DNA of 5,124 bases from contig CAOKJI010000190.1 of assembly GCA_948468495.1 (NCBI GenBank), positions 1 to 5,124 on the forward strand, read 5' to 3'. The position numbers and the translations under genes were made by a program. The stretch comes from an uncultured Dorea sp. (GTDB lineage Bacteria > Bacillota_A > Clostridia > Lachnospirales > Lachnospiraceae). Position 1 is the stretch's first letter; every line of letters begins with the position of its first letter. Positions 1 to 5,124 of the stretch are shown in pieces. Under the pieces are notes generated by a model. The model saw only the letters and a list, made by a program, of their open reading frames with translations. It was not told the DNA's origin and did not search any database.

Positions 1-272
1 GAACCAATGAGAAAGGTCACGGAATCCGAAAACAGTTGGAAATTGATTTCGTCTGCAATAAAGGTTCTAAGCGTTATTATATCCAGTCAGCCTATGCGAT
101 TCCGGATCGAGCAAAAATGGAACAGGAGCAGCGTTCCTTGATGCTGACCGGCGATTTCTTCAAGAAGATCATCATCACGAAAGATGCGCCTGCGCCATAT
201 TACAATGACGATGGGGTGCTGGTTATGAGTGTTTATGATTTTCTGCTGGATGAGAGGAGTTTGGATAACTGA
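1..272 (+). CDS. AAA-type ATPase with DUF4143 domain, C-terminal fragment
   Basis: This is the last 89 codons of a gene cut by the left edge; the first whole codon is at position 3 and the stop TGA is at 270-272. The frame is open to the edge, so the internal TTG at 36 is not the start. The visible part reads like the C-terminal DUF4143 region of the large AAA ATPase/DUF4143 family common in gut anaerobes. It has a QLEIDF segment (fragment residues 11-16), a KRYYIQSAY strand (23-31), a DDFF-like GDFFKKIIITKD segment and a closing DGVLVMSVYDFLLD. The full protein usually carries an N-terminal P-loop ATPase that is not visible here. DUF4143 is related to the PD-(D/E)XK nuclease fold, but the usual E-x-K position reads Q-S-A (residues 28-30), so nuclease activity is doubtful. 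Its role is not established; family members are often isolated accessory genes. Family call is fairly sure, function is not. Confidence 0.85.
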   Translation, partial: TNEKGHGIRKQLEIDFVCNKGSKRYYIQSAYAIPDRAKMEQEQRSLMLTGDFFKKIIITKDAPAPYYNDDGVLVMSVYDFLLDERSLDN

Positions 273-318
273 TTGTTGGAAAAGAGAAACTGTAGTTGAA
301 AACCAGAGTAGAGTGTGG

Positions 319-349
319 ATTCTCCGGAGAATTCGGGTGAATTTATAAC
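319..349 (+). promoter_or_regulatory. Palindrome with possible promoter upstream of the phosphatase gene
   Basis: A perfect 14-bp palindrome, ATTCTCCGGAGAAT, lies at 319-332. Twelve bases further on is TATAAC (344-349), a five-of-six match to a sigma-A -10 box. No good -35 hexamer is present at the right distance; the palindrome occupies that place. A promoter that depends on a bound regulator, or one blocked by it, would fit, with a transcript start near 356 and about 50 nt of leader before the ATG at 406. The palindrome is seen directly; the promoter role is inference. Confidence 0.3.
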
Positions 350-405
350 CGGCAAACTGCGGTAAGTCGGGGCAGAATACGGTAATTTAGGAGAGATTTT
401 TTATT

Positions 406-855
406 ATGATTAAAATACTTTTTATTTGCCACGGCAACGTGTGCAGAAGCACCATGTCCCAATTTGTATTCCAGGACATGGTAAATCAATGCGGAAAACA
501 ACGTGAATTTCATATTGACTCGGCTGCTACCAGCCGGGAAGAGATTGGCAACGGTCCTCATTATGGAACGGTGCGCAAGCTAAAAGAAGAAGGGATTCCG
601 GTACTGCATCACCGGGCAAGGCAGATGACCAGACAGGATTATGACAGGTATGACTATCTGATTGGCATGGATTCGGCCAATATCAGGAATATGCTCCAGA
701 TTGCCGGCGGTGATTCGGAGGGGAAGATTTATAAACTTCTGGAGTTTGCCGGAGAGGAGAGGGATATTGCAGACCCTTGGTATACGGGGAATTTTGACAG
801 GACTTATGAGGATGTGACGAAGGGATGTAAGGCGCTTTTGAAAAAGTTCTTATAA
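406..855 (+). CDS. Low-molecular-weight protein tyrosine phosphatase
   Basis: A 149-residue protein, the normal length for the cytoplasmic LMW-PTP family, which hydrolyses phosphotyrosine on proteins through a cysteinyl-phosphate intermediate. The N-terminal signature is ICHGNVCRS, giving the C-x5-R loop with nucleophile C8, R14 and S15. The general acid loop is DPWY at 123-126 (D123), and YDYLIGMDSAN at 82-92 matches the conserved MD-x2-N region. The start ATG at 406 is set by AGGAGAG at 389-395, 10 nt upstream. An oddity is threonine at position 16, where most members have proline (CRSP), followed by MSQ instead of the usual MAE. In Firmicutes and proteobacteria such enzymes often counteract tyrosine kinases of capsule or stress pathways, or arginine kinases in the YwlE/McsB case, but no kinase or capsule gene is visible here, so the substrate is unknown. 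A stem-loop follows the stop directly, suggesting it ends its transcript. Confidence 0.93.
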   Translation: MIKILFICHGNVCRSTMSQFVFQDMVNQCGKQREFHIDSAATSREEIGNGPHYGTVRKLKEEGIPVLHHRARQMTRQDYDRYDYLIGMDSANIRNMLQIAGGDSEGKIYKLLEFAGEERDIADPWYTGNFDRTYEDVTKGCKALLKKFL

Positions 856-860
856 AGCAA

Positions 861-891
861 ACGCTCCGGCCGAGAGGAATGGCCAGAGTGT
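861..891 (+). terminator. Terminator-like stem-loop after the phosphatase gene
   Basis: Five bases after the stop codon, 861-871 can pair with 881-891: ten pairs including a GGCC/GGCC core and one G-T wobble, with one C-A mismatch, closed by a 9-nt loop. Only a short T run (CTGTTTAAAA) follows, so it is a weak intrinsic terminator at best. The position fits transcript end for the phosphatase gene. Confidence 0.45.
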
Positions 892-896
892 CTGTT

Positions 897-928
897 TAAA
901 AGGATTCTATTGTATGAATAAAAGGATT
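897..928. repeat. 10-bp direct repeat TAAAAGGATT, 22-bp period
   Basis: TAAAAGGATT occurs exactly at 897-906 and again at 919-928. The 22-bp period is about two helical turns, so both copies face the same side of the DNA. That spacing is what a pair of regulator half-sites would show, but it may be chance in AT-rich DNA. The repeat is seen directly; any role is inference. Confidence 0.5.
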
Positions 929-929
929 A

Positions 930-982
930 ATGATTCTAACATGTAGTATGGTTGACTGTCAGAATCATGCGTCCTTGGACGC
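930..982. other. Two abutting hairpins upstream of murT
   Basis: ATGATTCTAAC at 930-940 pairs with GTCAGAATCAT at 958-968 (10 of 11 pairs), enclosing 17 nt. It is followed with no gap by GCGTC-CTTG-GACGC (969-982), a compact hairpin with a CUUG tetraloop, a known stable loop type. No T run follows, so this is not an intrinsic terminator. It lies upstream of the murT promoter and so would not be in the murT transcript made from 1125-1153. It could be the 3' end of read-through RNA, a small RNA or a protein binding site. Confidence 0.4.
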
Positions 983-1124
983 CGAAATGACTCGTTAAAT
1001 ATTTATCTATCCCGTTTCTGATAGTATTTTAGCATGAGAGAGGGGCCTTGTAAATATCAATACAATACAATTTTTTCGGGAAAATTTGCGATTTTTTTGT
1101 GAAAAATATAACAAAACGGGCGGG

Positions 1125-1153
1125 TTGACTATTTTTTTGCAATCAAGTAAAAT
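1125..1153 (+). promoter_or_regulatory. Sigma-A promoter of murT-gatD
   Basis: TTGACT (1125-1130) and TAAAAT (1148-1153) are separated by exactly 17 bp, each one base off consensus. The start point would be near 1160, leaving a leader of about 50 nt before the murT ATG. A- and T-rich DNA lies upstream. This gives murT-gatD its own constitutive-looking promoter, separate from the phosphatase gene. Confidence 0.8.
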
Positions 1154-1195
1154 TTGATAGATGGAATTTTGATAAAAGTTTTAGATATTTATATT

Positions 1196-1203
1196 AAAGA
1201 GGA
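1196..1203 (+). promoter_or_regulatory. murT ribosome binding site (decides the start)
   Basis: AAAGAGGA at 1196-1203 carries the GAGG core at 1199-1202. It sits 8 nt before the ATG at 1211 but only 2 nt before the ATG at 1205, so 1211 is the better start. The in-frame TTG at 1154 overlaps the end of the promoter, upstream of the expected transcript start, and is excluded. Confidence 0.75.
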
Positions 1204-1210
1204 AATGTTT

Positions 1211-2551
1211 ATGAGGTTACGAAGAATGCTGGCAGTCTGGGCTGCCAAATGTGCAGAAAAGATAAGCGTCAGGGTCTTTCATAGACAGGGCGTGACCTGG
1301 GCGGGGAAGATTGCGCTGAAGATTTGTCCGAATATATTGTCGGAGCTGGCAGCCCAGGTGAGGGAGGATATATTTATTGTCTGCGGAACCAATGGAAAGA
1401 CTACTACGAATAATATGTTGTGCGCTGCGCTTGAGGCGGAAGGAAAGAAAGTTGTCTGTAATCATACGGGTTCAAATATGCTGAATGGTGTGGCGGCAGC
1501 TTTTGCGCTGTCTGCCGGGTGGGGAGGCAGTCTGGATGCGGATTGTGCCAGTATTGAGATTGACGAAGCTTCGACGAAGCGTGTTTTTCCTTATTTCAAA
1601 CCAGATTATATGGTGTTGACGAATCTGTTTCGCGATCAGCTTGACCGTTACGGTGAGATTGATATTACCATGAATCTGCTGAAAGAAGTGATGCAGACGG
1701 CGCCGGATATGACGGTGATTGTGAATGGCGACGACGCATTGTCGGCGTTTCTTGCCATGGATGCGGGGAATCCCTATATTACGTATGGAATCAGTGAGAA
1801 GGTTGTGGATGATACGGATTCCCATGAGATTAGGGAAGGACGTTTCTGTAAGAAATGCGGGGCTATCATGCATTATAATTTTTACCATTACAGCCAGCTT
1901 GGGGATTATGCATGTACGGTCTGTGATTTTAAACGTCCGGAAATCCGGTATGACGCATCTGAAATCCAGGTGGAAGACGGATTATCGTTTACGGTGGAGA
2001 ATAGGAGAATCAGCGCTGATTATAAGGGATTTTATAATGTGTATAATATTCTGGCGGCTTATGCGGCTGTCAGGAGCGCGGGGATGACAGCGGAACATTT
2101 TAATAAGATGCTGGCTGGATTCAATCCAGAGAACGGACGCATGGAGGAATTTCATATTAAGGGTACGAAGATAATTTTGAACCTTGCCAAGAACCCGGCC
2201 GGATTTAATCAGAATATTTCCGCTGTTATGCAGGATGATACGCCAAAGGATGTGATTATTGTAATTAATGATAACGCTCAGGATGGGACAGATATTTCCT
2301 GGCTTTGGGACGTTGATTTTGACCGTTTTAGGGATGCGAATGCGAATTCTATTACGGTCAGCGGTATCCGTTGTCAGGATATGCGTCTTCGCCTGAAATA
2401 TGTGGATATTCCGTCAATGCTGGAGGAGGATGTGACGAAGGCAATTCTTGAACGTATTGAAAATGGATGCGGGAATCTGTATGTTCTGGTAAATTATACC
2501 GCGCTGTTTAGCACCCGTACTGCTTTAAAGAAGATGGAGGAACAGAAGTGA
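1211..2551 (+). CDS. murT: Lipid II isoglutaminyl synthase, ATP-dependent subunit MurT
   Basis: A 446-residue Mur-ligase-like protein of normal MurT length. With GatD it converts the alpha-carboxyl of D-Glu in the lipid II stem peptide to D-isoglutamine on the cytoplasmic face of the membrane; MurT activates the carboxylate with ATP. Visible domains: N-terminal segment, then the central Mur ligase domain with P-loop GTNGKTTT at 59-66 and the acidic motif EIDEAS at 116-121. An inserted four-cysteine ribbon follows (CKKC at 213-216, CTVC at 235-238), typical of MurT and probably zinc binding. Then comes a C-terminal DUF1727 domain with LNLAKNPAGFNQ (322-333) and NDNAQDGTDISWLWD (353-367), a stretch that holds a conserved aspartate important for catalysis in characterised MurT proteins. 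Its stop overlaps the gatD start, indicating translational coupling. Transcription is expected from 1125-1153. All expected motifs are present, so the enzyme should be intact. Confidence 0.96.
   Translation: MRLRRMLAVWAAKCAEKISVRVFHRQGVTWAGKIALKICPNILSELAAQVREDIFIVCGTNGKTTTNNMLCAALEAEGKKVVCNHTGSNMLNGVAAAFALSAGWGGSLDADCASIEIDEASTKRVFPYFKPDYMVLTNLFRDQLDRYGEIDITMNLLKEVMQTAPDMTVIVNGDDALSAFLAMDAGNPYITYGISEKVVDDTDSHEIREGRFCKKCGAIMHYNFYHYSQLGDYACTVCDFKRPEIRYDASEIQVEDGLSFTVENRRISADYKGFYNVYNILAAYAAVRSAGMTAEHFNKMLAGFNPENGRMEEFHIKGTKIILNLAKNPAGFNQNISAVMQDDTPKDVIIVINDNAQDGTDISWLWDVDFDRFRDANANSITVSGIRCQDMRLRLKYVDIPSMLEEDVTKAILERIENGCGNLYVLVNYTALFSTRTALKKMEEQK
2536..2541 (+). promoter_or_regulatory. gatD ribosome binding site inside murT end
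   Basis: GGAGGA within the last codons of murT lies 9 nt before the ATG at 2551 and 6 nt before an in-frame GTG at 2548. Both starts are possible and differ by one residue; ATG at 2551 is preferred for codon type and spacing. Confidence 0.7.
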
Positions 2552-3282
2552 TGGAAGAGAAAAGAAAGATTGCGATTGGACATTTATACCCGGATCTTCT
2601 GAATCTTTACGGGGACAGGGGAAATATTGCGTGCATGATGAAGCGCTGCTTGTGGCGGGGGATTGAGGCTGAGACGATTGAGTATAATCTGGGCGATGAG
2701 ATTGATTTTGAACGGCTTGATATTGTACTGTTAGGCGGCGGTTCTGACAGAGAGCAGATGATTGTATGTCAGAAGCTTCAGGAAATTCAGGAGGACTTCA
2801 AGGCATATGTGGAGGATAACGGCGTAGTGATTGCCGTATGCGGCGGGTATCAGCTGCTGGGGAAATATTATAAGACACAGGAAGGACTTATTCAGGGATT
2901 GAATCTGGTGGATTTATATACAGAGCAGGGAGAAGGGCGTCTGATTGATAATATTGTGCTTCAGAGCGAGTTGGTTTCGATGCCTGTGGTTGGATTTGAA
3001 AATCATGGGGGACGTACCTTTATTAATGGAAACAAACCTTTCGGAAAGGTGCTTTATGGAGCAGGTAACGATGGGGAGAGCGGTTATGAAGGAGTTGTAT
3101 ACAAGAATGTGATTGGAACATATCTGCATGGTCCGTTGCTTCCAAAGAATCCGGAAGTCTGCGACTGGTTGATTGCAAGAGCGTTGGAGAGAAAATATGG
3201 GGAAAGCCATTTAGAACCCTTAGATGACAGTCAGGAGACAGAGGCGAACGCCTATGTGTATCAACGATTTGTAGGAGAATAG
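2551..3282 (+). CDS. gatD: Lipid II isoglutaminyl synthase, glutaminase subunit GatD
   Basis: A 243-residue class I glutamine amidotransferase (CobB/CobQ-like GATase). It hydrolyses glutamine and passes ammonia to MurT for amidation of lipid II. The nucleophile elbow is AVCGGYQLLG at 95-104 with C97. The catalytic histidine is H193 in GTYLHGPLLPKNP (189-201). The N-terminal HLYPDLLNLYGDRGN (11-25) and the LGGGSDREQ loop (61-69) are typical of the family. R130 in GEGRLIDN probably corresponds to the conserved arginine implicated in glutamine binding in staphylococcal GatD; this is by motif position only. The ATG at 2551 shares its A with the last base of the murT TGA, and a GTG three bases earlier would give a 4-nt overlap, so the two are co-translated. 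No convincing terminator follows; the next gene has its own promoter. Without biotin or cobyric-acid genes nearby and with murT adjacent, the GatD call is secure. Confidence 0.95.
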   Translation: MEEKRKIAIGHLYPDLLNLYGDRGNIACMMKRCLWRGIEAETIEYNLGDEIDFERLDIVLLGGGSDREQMIVCQKLQEIQEDFKAYVEDNGVVIAVCGGYQLLGKYYKTQEGLIQGLNLVDLYTEQGEGRLIDNIVLQSELVSMPVVGFENHGGRTFINGNKPFGKVLYGAGNDGESGYEGVVYKNVIGTYLHGPLLPKNPEVCDWLIARALERKYGESHLEPLDDSQETEANAYVYQRFVGE

Positions 3283-3367
3283 AAAATTTGAATGTGTCAA
3301 AAACATCAAATCAATGAGAATAGTAACGTGCTTAGGTCAGTGAACAACAACTCTTTCTGCTTTCTGG

Positions 3368-3396
3368 TTGACAGAGAACACCAAAAAAACTATAAT
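3368..3396 (+). promoter_or_regulatory. Perfect-consensus sigma-A promoter
   Basis: TTGACA (3368-3373) and TATAAT (3391-3396) with exactly 17 bp between them match consensus at all twelve positions. Transcription should begin near 3403, giving a leader of about 118 nt before the ATG at 3521. It drives the small membrane protein gene. No operator-like palindrome is obvious on it. Confidence 0.88.
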
Positions 3397-3455
3397 TTAT
3401 TAAAAGACTGTGTATACTAAAAGAGAGCTGCTGTGCAGATAAGTGGAAGAATGAA

Positions 3456-3494
3456 ATGAGAGGAATGGATCTACATCGAAAGAAGAGGAAGTAA
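3456..3494 (+). other. Short ORF in leader, possible displaced N-terminus
   Basis: ATG at 3456 opens a 12-codon frame reading MRGMDLHRKKRK and ending at TAA 3492-3494, with a second ATG at 3465. It is very basic, and it lies one base out of frame with an open stretch (from 3455) that reads KRSKLWRIV directly into the next gene. It could be a leader peptide, chance, or the true N-terminus of that gene separated by a one-base indel. The ribosome binding site before it is poor. Confidence 0.3.
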
Positions 3495-3520
3495 AGAGGA
3501 GTAAGCTCTGGAGAATTGTA

Positions 3521-3928
3521 ATGAGCGTATCTTCTGTATTAATTGTTCTGATTGCTGCTTTTTTCCTGGTGAAGATGTTCCGCTCCAATCCTTTAGAGGG
3601 AACCTGGAGGAACGAGGAATCGGATATGGTACTTACCATTAAGAGGAGTAATACCTTGACAGTCAGTATTCCGGAGGCATTGGAAGGCGAAGGACTTAAG
3701 GTAAGTCTGGATTACAGTATGGATAAGGATGAGAAGACTATCAGTATTAAGATGAATGAGACGGCAAAAGAGAAGGCGGTAGCAGGCTCGGACGGTCAGC
3801 TTACCGGGAAGACAATAGAGAGCGCTGCCAGTGCGTTTTTGACAACTTTTGACTATAGTGTGGATCAGAAAGAGCTGACTCTGACGGAACGTGAGTATGG
3901 AGAACAGATGATGTTTATAAAAGAATAG
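3521..3928 (+). CDS. Small single-pass membrane protein of unknown function
   Basis: Not recognised at gene level. The 135-residue product has one hydrophobic segment at about residues 3-19 (SSVLIVLIAAFFLVK), then an extracytoplasmic-looking domain of about 110 residues. That domain opens with NPLEGTWRNEES (23-34) and alternates short polar strands, as in MVLTIKR, TLTVSI and KTISIKM. A 'LEGTW' opening before beta strands resembles lipocalin-like or DUF5640-type small domains of Clostridia; this is resemblance only. There is no lipobox cysteine, so it is probably a signal-anchored protein. The ATG at 3521 has a good GGAG at 3510-3513. However, this start leaves no positive residues before the membrane segment, while the in-frame upstream stretch encodes KRSKLWR with no ATG, GTG or TTG start. 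The N-terminus may therefore be longer and disrupted. A perfect-consensus promoter precedes it and a strong terminator follows, so it is a single-gene transcript. Confidence 0.75.
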   Translation: MSVSSVLIVLIAAFFLVKMFRSNPLEGTWRNEESDMVLTIKRSNTLTVSIPEALEGEGLKVSLDYSMDKDEKTISIKMNETAKEKAVAGSDGQLTGKTIESAASAFLTTFDYSVDQKELTLTEREYGEQMMFIKE

Positions 3929-3937
3929 TGCAGGTAT

Positions 3938-3981
3938 CCCTCTGCAGGAACATATAGGTACCGGCAGAGGGTTTTTCTTTT
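3938..3981 (+). terminator. Strong intrinsic terminator
   Basis: CCCTCTGC (3938-3945) pairs perfectly with GCAGAGGG (3964-3971). Inside the stem, GG/CC pairs (3947-3948 with 3961-3962) extend it across one mismatch. TTTTTCTTTT follows at 3972-3981. It starts ten bases after the stop of the small membrane protein gene and separates it from ispG. Confidence 0.92.
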
Positions 3982-3982
3982 C

Positions 3983-4139
3983 AGCAGACGTTTGTACAAC
4001 CATGTGTTTTGCGGCCTGATTTCCCGGAAGTACGTATGCAAAAGTCTTGGGGCAGCCTGCTGCCCCTTCCAAGTCCAGTGTGACTGGGACGGCATCCTGC
4101 GGAAAGCAATTTGGGGACACGCTCTGTGAAAAGCCTGCT
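3983..4139. repeat. Candidate small inverted-ended element, hairpin-rich
   Basis: This 157-bp block between the terminator and ispG is richer in G and C than its flanks (about 54% by hand count). Its ends are imperfect inverted repeats: 3983-4005 and the complement of 4117-4139 share 14 of 23 positions, with AGCAG at the outer tip, TTT in the middle and TGT inside. It holds two near-adjacent hairpins: GGGGCAG/CTGCCCC at 4049-4066, and GTCCAGT/ACTGGGAC at 4073-4090 with one bulged G. Both strands are open across most of it, but no frame has a credible start or ribosome binding site. No target-site duplication is evident. It could be a small dispersed repeat, a structured leader or a decayed fragment; only one copy is visible, so calling it a repeat is tentative. 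Confidence 0.35.
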
Positions 4140-4176
4140 AATGATTTAAAGAGTAAAAAATAGGAGGAAGATAGTA

Positions 4177-5124
4177 ATGACAAGAGAAGCAACGAAAAAG
4201 GTACGGATTGGGGATATATGGATTGGCGGCGGTAATCCGGTGGCGATACAGTCTATGACAAATACTAAAACAGAAGACGTAAAGGCGACGGTTAATCAGA
4301 TTTTGAGGCTGGAGAAAGCAGGCTGTGAGATTGTCCGCTGCGCTGCGCCCACCATGGAAGCGGCAGAGGCGCTTGGTGAGATTAAACGTCAGATACATAT
4401 TCCTCTTGTGGCGGATATTCATTTTGACTATCGTCTTGCAATTGCGGCTATCGAGCATGGCGCGGATAAAATTCGGATTAATCCAGGCAATATTGGGGAC
4501 GGCGATAAGCTCCGGGCTGTGGTGGAGAAGGCGAAGGAATACGAAATTCCCATTCGGGTGGGGGTTAACAGCGGCTCCTTAGAAAAGCATCTGGTGGAGA
4601 AATACGGAGGCGTAACTGCAGAAGGACTTGTAGAGAGCGCCTTTGACAAGATACATATGATTGAGGCCTTTGGGTATGACAATCTGGTGGTCAGTATAAA
4701 ATCCTCCGATGTACTGATGTGCGTGAAGGCTCACGAGCTGCTGGCAGAGGAATGCGCGTATCCTCTTCATGTGGGGATTACAGAGGCAGGGACTCTGCTT
4801 TCCGGCAATATCAAATCATCAGTGGGGCTTGGGATTATTCTTCATCAGGGAATCGGCGATACCATCCGGGTATCACTGACCGGAGATCCGGCGGAGGAGA
4901 TTAAATCTGCGAAGCTGATTCTAAAAACATTAGGTTTGCGGAAAGGCGGAATTGAGGTGGTGTCCTGTCCAACCTGCGGACGTACGAAGATTGATTTAAT
5001 CGGTCTCGCCAATCAGGTGGAAACGATGGTTGCGGATATTCCGCTGGATATTAAGGTGGCTGTAATGGGCTGCGTGGTTAACGGACCGGGGGAAGCCAGA
5101 GAAGCGGATATCGGCATTGCCGGA
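4177..5124 (+). CDS. ispG: 4-hydroxy-3-methylbut-2-en-1-yl diphosphate synthase (IspG), C-terminus cut
   Basis: The first 316 residues of IspG (GcpE); family members of this type run to roughly 350-370 residues, so only the C-terminal end is missing past the window. It is a cytoplasmic iron-sulfur enzyme of the MEP isoprenoid pathway that reductively converts methylerythritol cyclodiphosphate to HMBPP. The N-terminal TIM-barrel part shows [14 protein letters not shown] (17-30), [13 protein letters not shown] (76-88) and [10 protein letters not shown] (98-107). The C-terminal reductase part shows CPTCGRT (C264, C267) and GCVVNGPGE (C299, E306), the three cysteines and glutamate that ligate the 4Fe-4S cluster. 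The start ATG at 4177 follows AGGAGG (4162-4167) by 9 nt. No clear sigma-A promoter is visible between the upstream terminator and this gene, although transcription must start there or read through. No other MEP gene is in the window. Nothing in the visible part suggests damage. Confidence 0.97.
   Translation, partial: MTREATKKVRIGDIWIGGGNPVAIQSMTNTKTEDVKATVNQILRLEKAGCEIVRCAAPTMEAAEALGEIKRQIHIPLVADIHFDYRLAIAAIEHGADKIRINPGNIGDGDKLRAVVEKAKEYEIPIRVGVNSGSLEKHLVEKYGGVTAEGLVESAFDKIHMIEAFGYDNLVVSIKSSDVLMCVKAHELLAEECAYPLHVGITEAGTLLSGNIKSSVGLGIILHQGIGDTIRVSLTGDPAEEIKSAKLILKTLGLRKGGIEVVSCPTCGRTKIDLIGLANQVETMVADIPLDIKVAVMGCVVNGPGEAREADIGIAG

Larger units (their letters stand above)
856..1210. other. Intergenic region between phosphatase gene and murT
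   Basis: This 355-bp gap has no credible gene; the only small ATG frame (914-946, ten residues) has no ribosome binding site. It holds, in order, the stem-loop 861-891, a direct repeat at 897-928, paired hairpins at 930-982, a minor CTATC/GATAG inverted repeat (1007-1024), an AT-rich stretch with long T and A runs from about 1055 to 1117, the murT promoter 1125-1153 and the murT leader. The A/T runs just upstream of the -35 box could act as an UP-like element. I see nothing else in 983-1124. Confidence 0.7.

Noticed and set aside
914..946. Ten-residue ORF MNKRINDSNM
   Set aside because: It has no ribosome binding site and no downstream gene close enough for a leader role.
952..980. TTGACT at 952-957 as a promoter -35 box
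   Set aside because: The expected -10 position reads TTGGAC, and the box lies within the hairpin loop region.
1154..1210. TTG at 1154 as the murT start
   Set aside because: It adjoins the -10 box, before the expected transcript start, and has no ribosome binding site.
1472..1888. 138-codon minus-strand open frame inside murT
   Set aside because: It is a shadow of the well-supported murT reading frame, with low-complexity composition and no family features.
3287..3310. AT-rich hairpin after gatD (TTTGA..TGT / ACATCAAA) as a terminator
   Set aside because: The stem is weak with a bulge and no T run follows it.
3980..4129. About 49-codon plus-strand open frame across the 3983-4139 block
   Set aside because: There is no credible start or ribosome binding site, it begins inside the terminator T run, and the opposite strand is equally open, which suggests base composition or a repeat rather than coding.
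4111..4144. TTGGGG and TAATGA as an ispG promoter
   Set aside because: The spacing is 22 bp and both boxes are poor matches.
3593..4192. Long open frame on the minus strand (199 codons)
   Set aside because: It begins with TTG, lies antisense across the small membrane protein gene, a strong terminator and the intergenic block, and has no ribosome binding site or recognisable domain.

Overview
All supported genes in this window lie on the + strand. The content points to a Gram-positive Firmicute, most likely a Clostridia/Lachnospiraceae gut-type bacterium. The reasons are a MurT/GatD pair (lipid II amidation), a clostridial-looking IspG, an AAA ATPase/DUF4143 tail of a type common in gut anaerobes, strong AGGAGG-type ribosome binding sites, sigma-A type promoters and moderate GC. 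The family assignment comes from remembered family features, not from a search.

Layout: (1) 1-272, the C-terminal end of an AAA-type ATPase with a DUF4143 domain, cut by the left edge. (2) 273-405, a short gap with a perfect 14-bp palindrome and a possible weak promoter. (3) 406-855, a low-molecular-weight protein tyrosine phosphatase. (4) 856-1210, a 355-bp gap with a terminator-like stem-loop, a 10-bp direct repeat at 22-bp spacing, two abutting hairpins, an AT-rich stretch and a strong promoter. (5) 1211-3282, murT-gatD, a tightly coupled pair for the lipid II isoglutaminyl synthase. (6) 3283-3520, a gap with a perfect-consensus TTGACA-N17-TATAAT promoter and a long leader. (7) 3521-3928, a small single-pass membrane protein of unknown function whose N-terminus looks shortened or frameshifted. 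(8) 3938-3981, a strong intrinsic terminator. (9) 3983-4139, a GC-richer, hairpin-bearing block with imperfect inverted ends, possibly a small dispersed repeat. (10) 4177-5124, ispG, cut by the right edge.

Functionally, MurT and GatD act together. GatD releases ammonia from glutamine, and MurT uses ATP and that ammonia to amidate the D-Glu of lipid II. IspG acts in the MEP pathway, which supplies the isoprenoid units from which undecaprenyl phosphate, the lipid carrier of lipid II, is built. The two loci are therefore loosely linked by cell-wall supply, but a terminator and intergenic block separate them and they are not one operon here. No CRISPR array, tRNA, rRNA, transposase or clear novel multi-gene system is visible. 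The most unusual features are the intergenic block at 3983-4139, the odd N-terminus of the unknown membrane protein, and the symmetric DNA elements upstream of the phosphatase and of murT.
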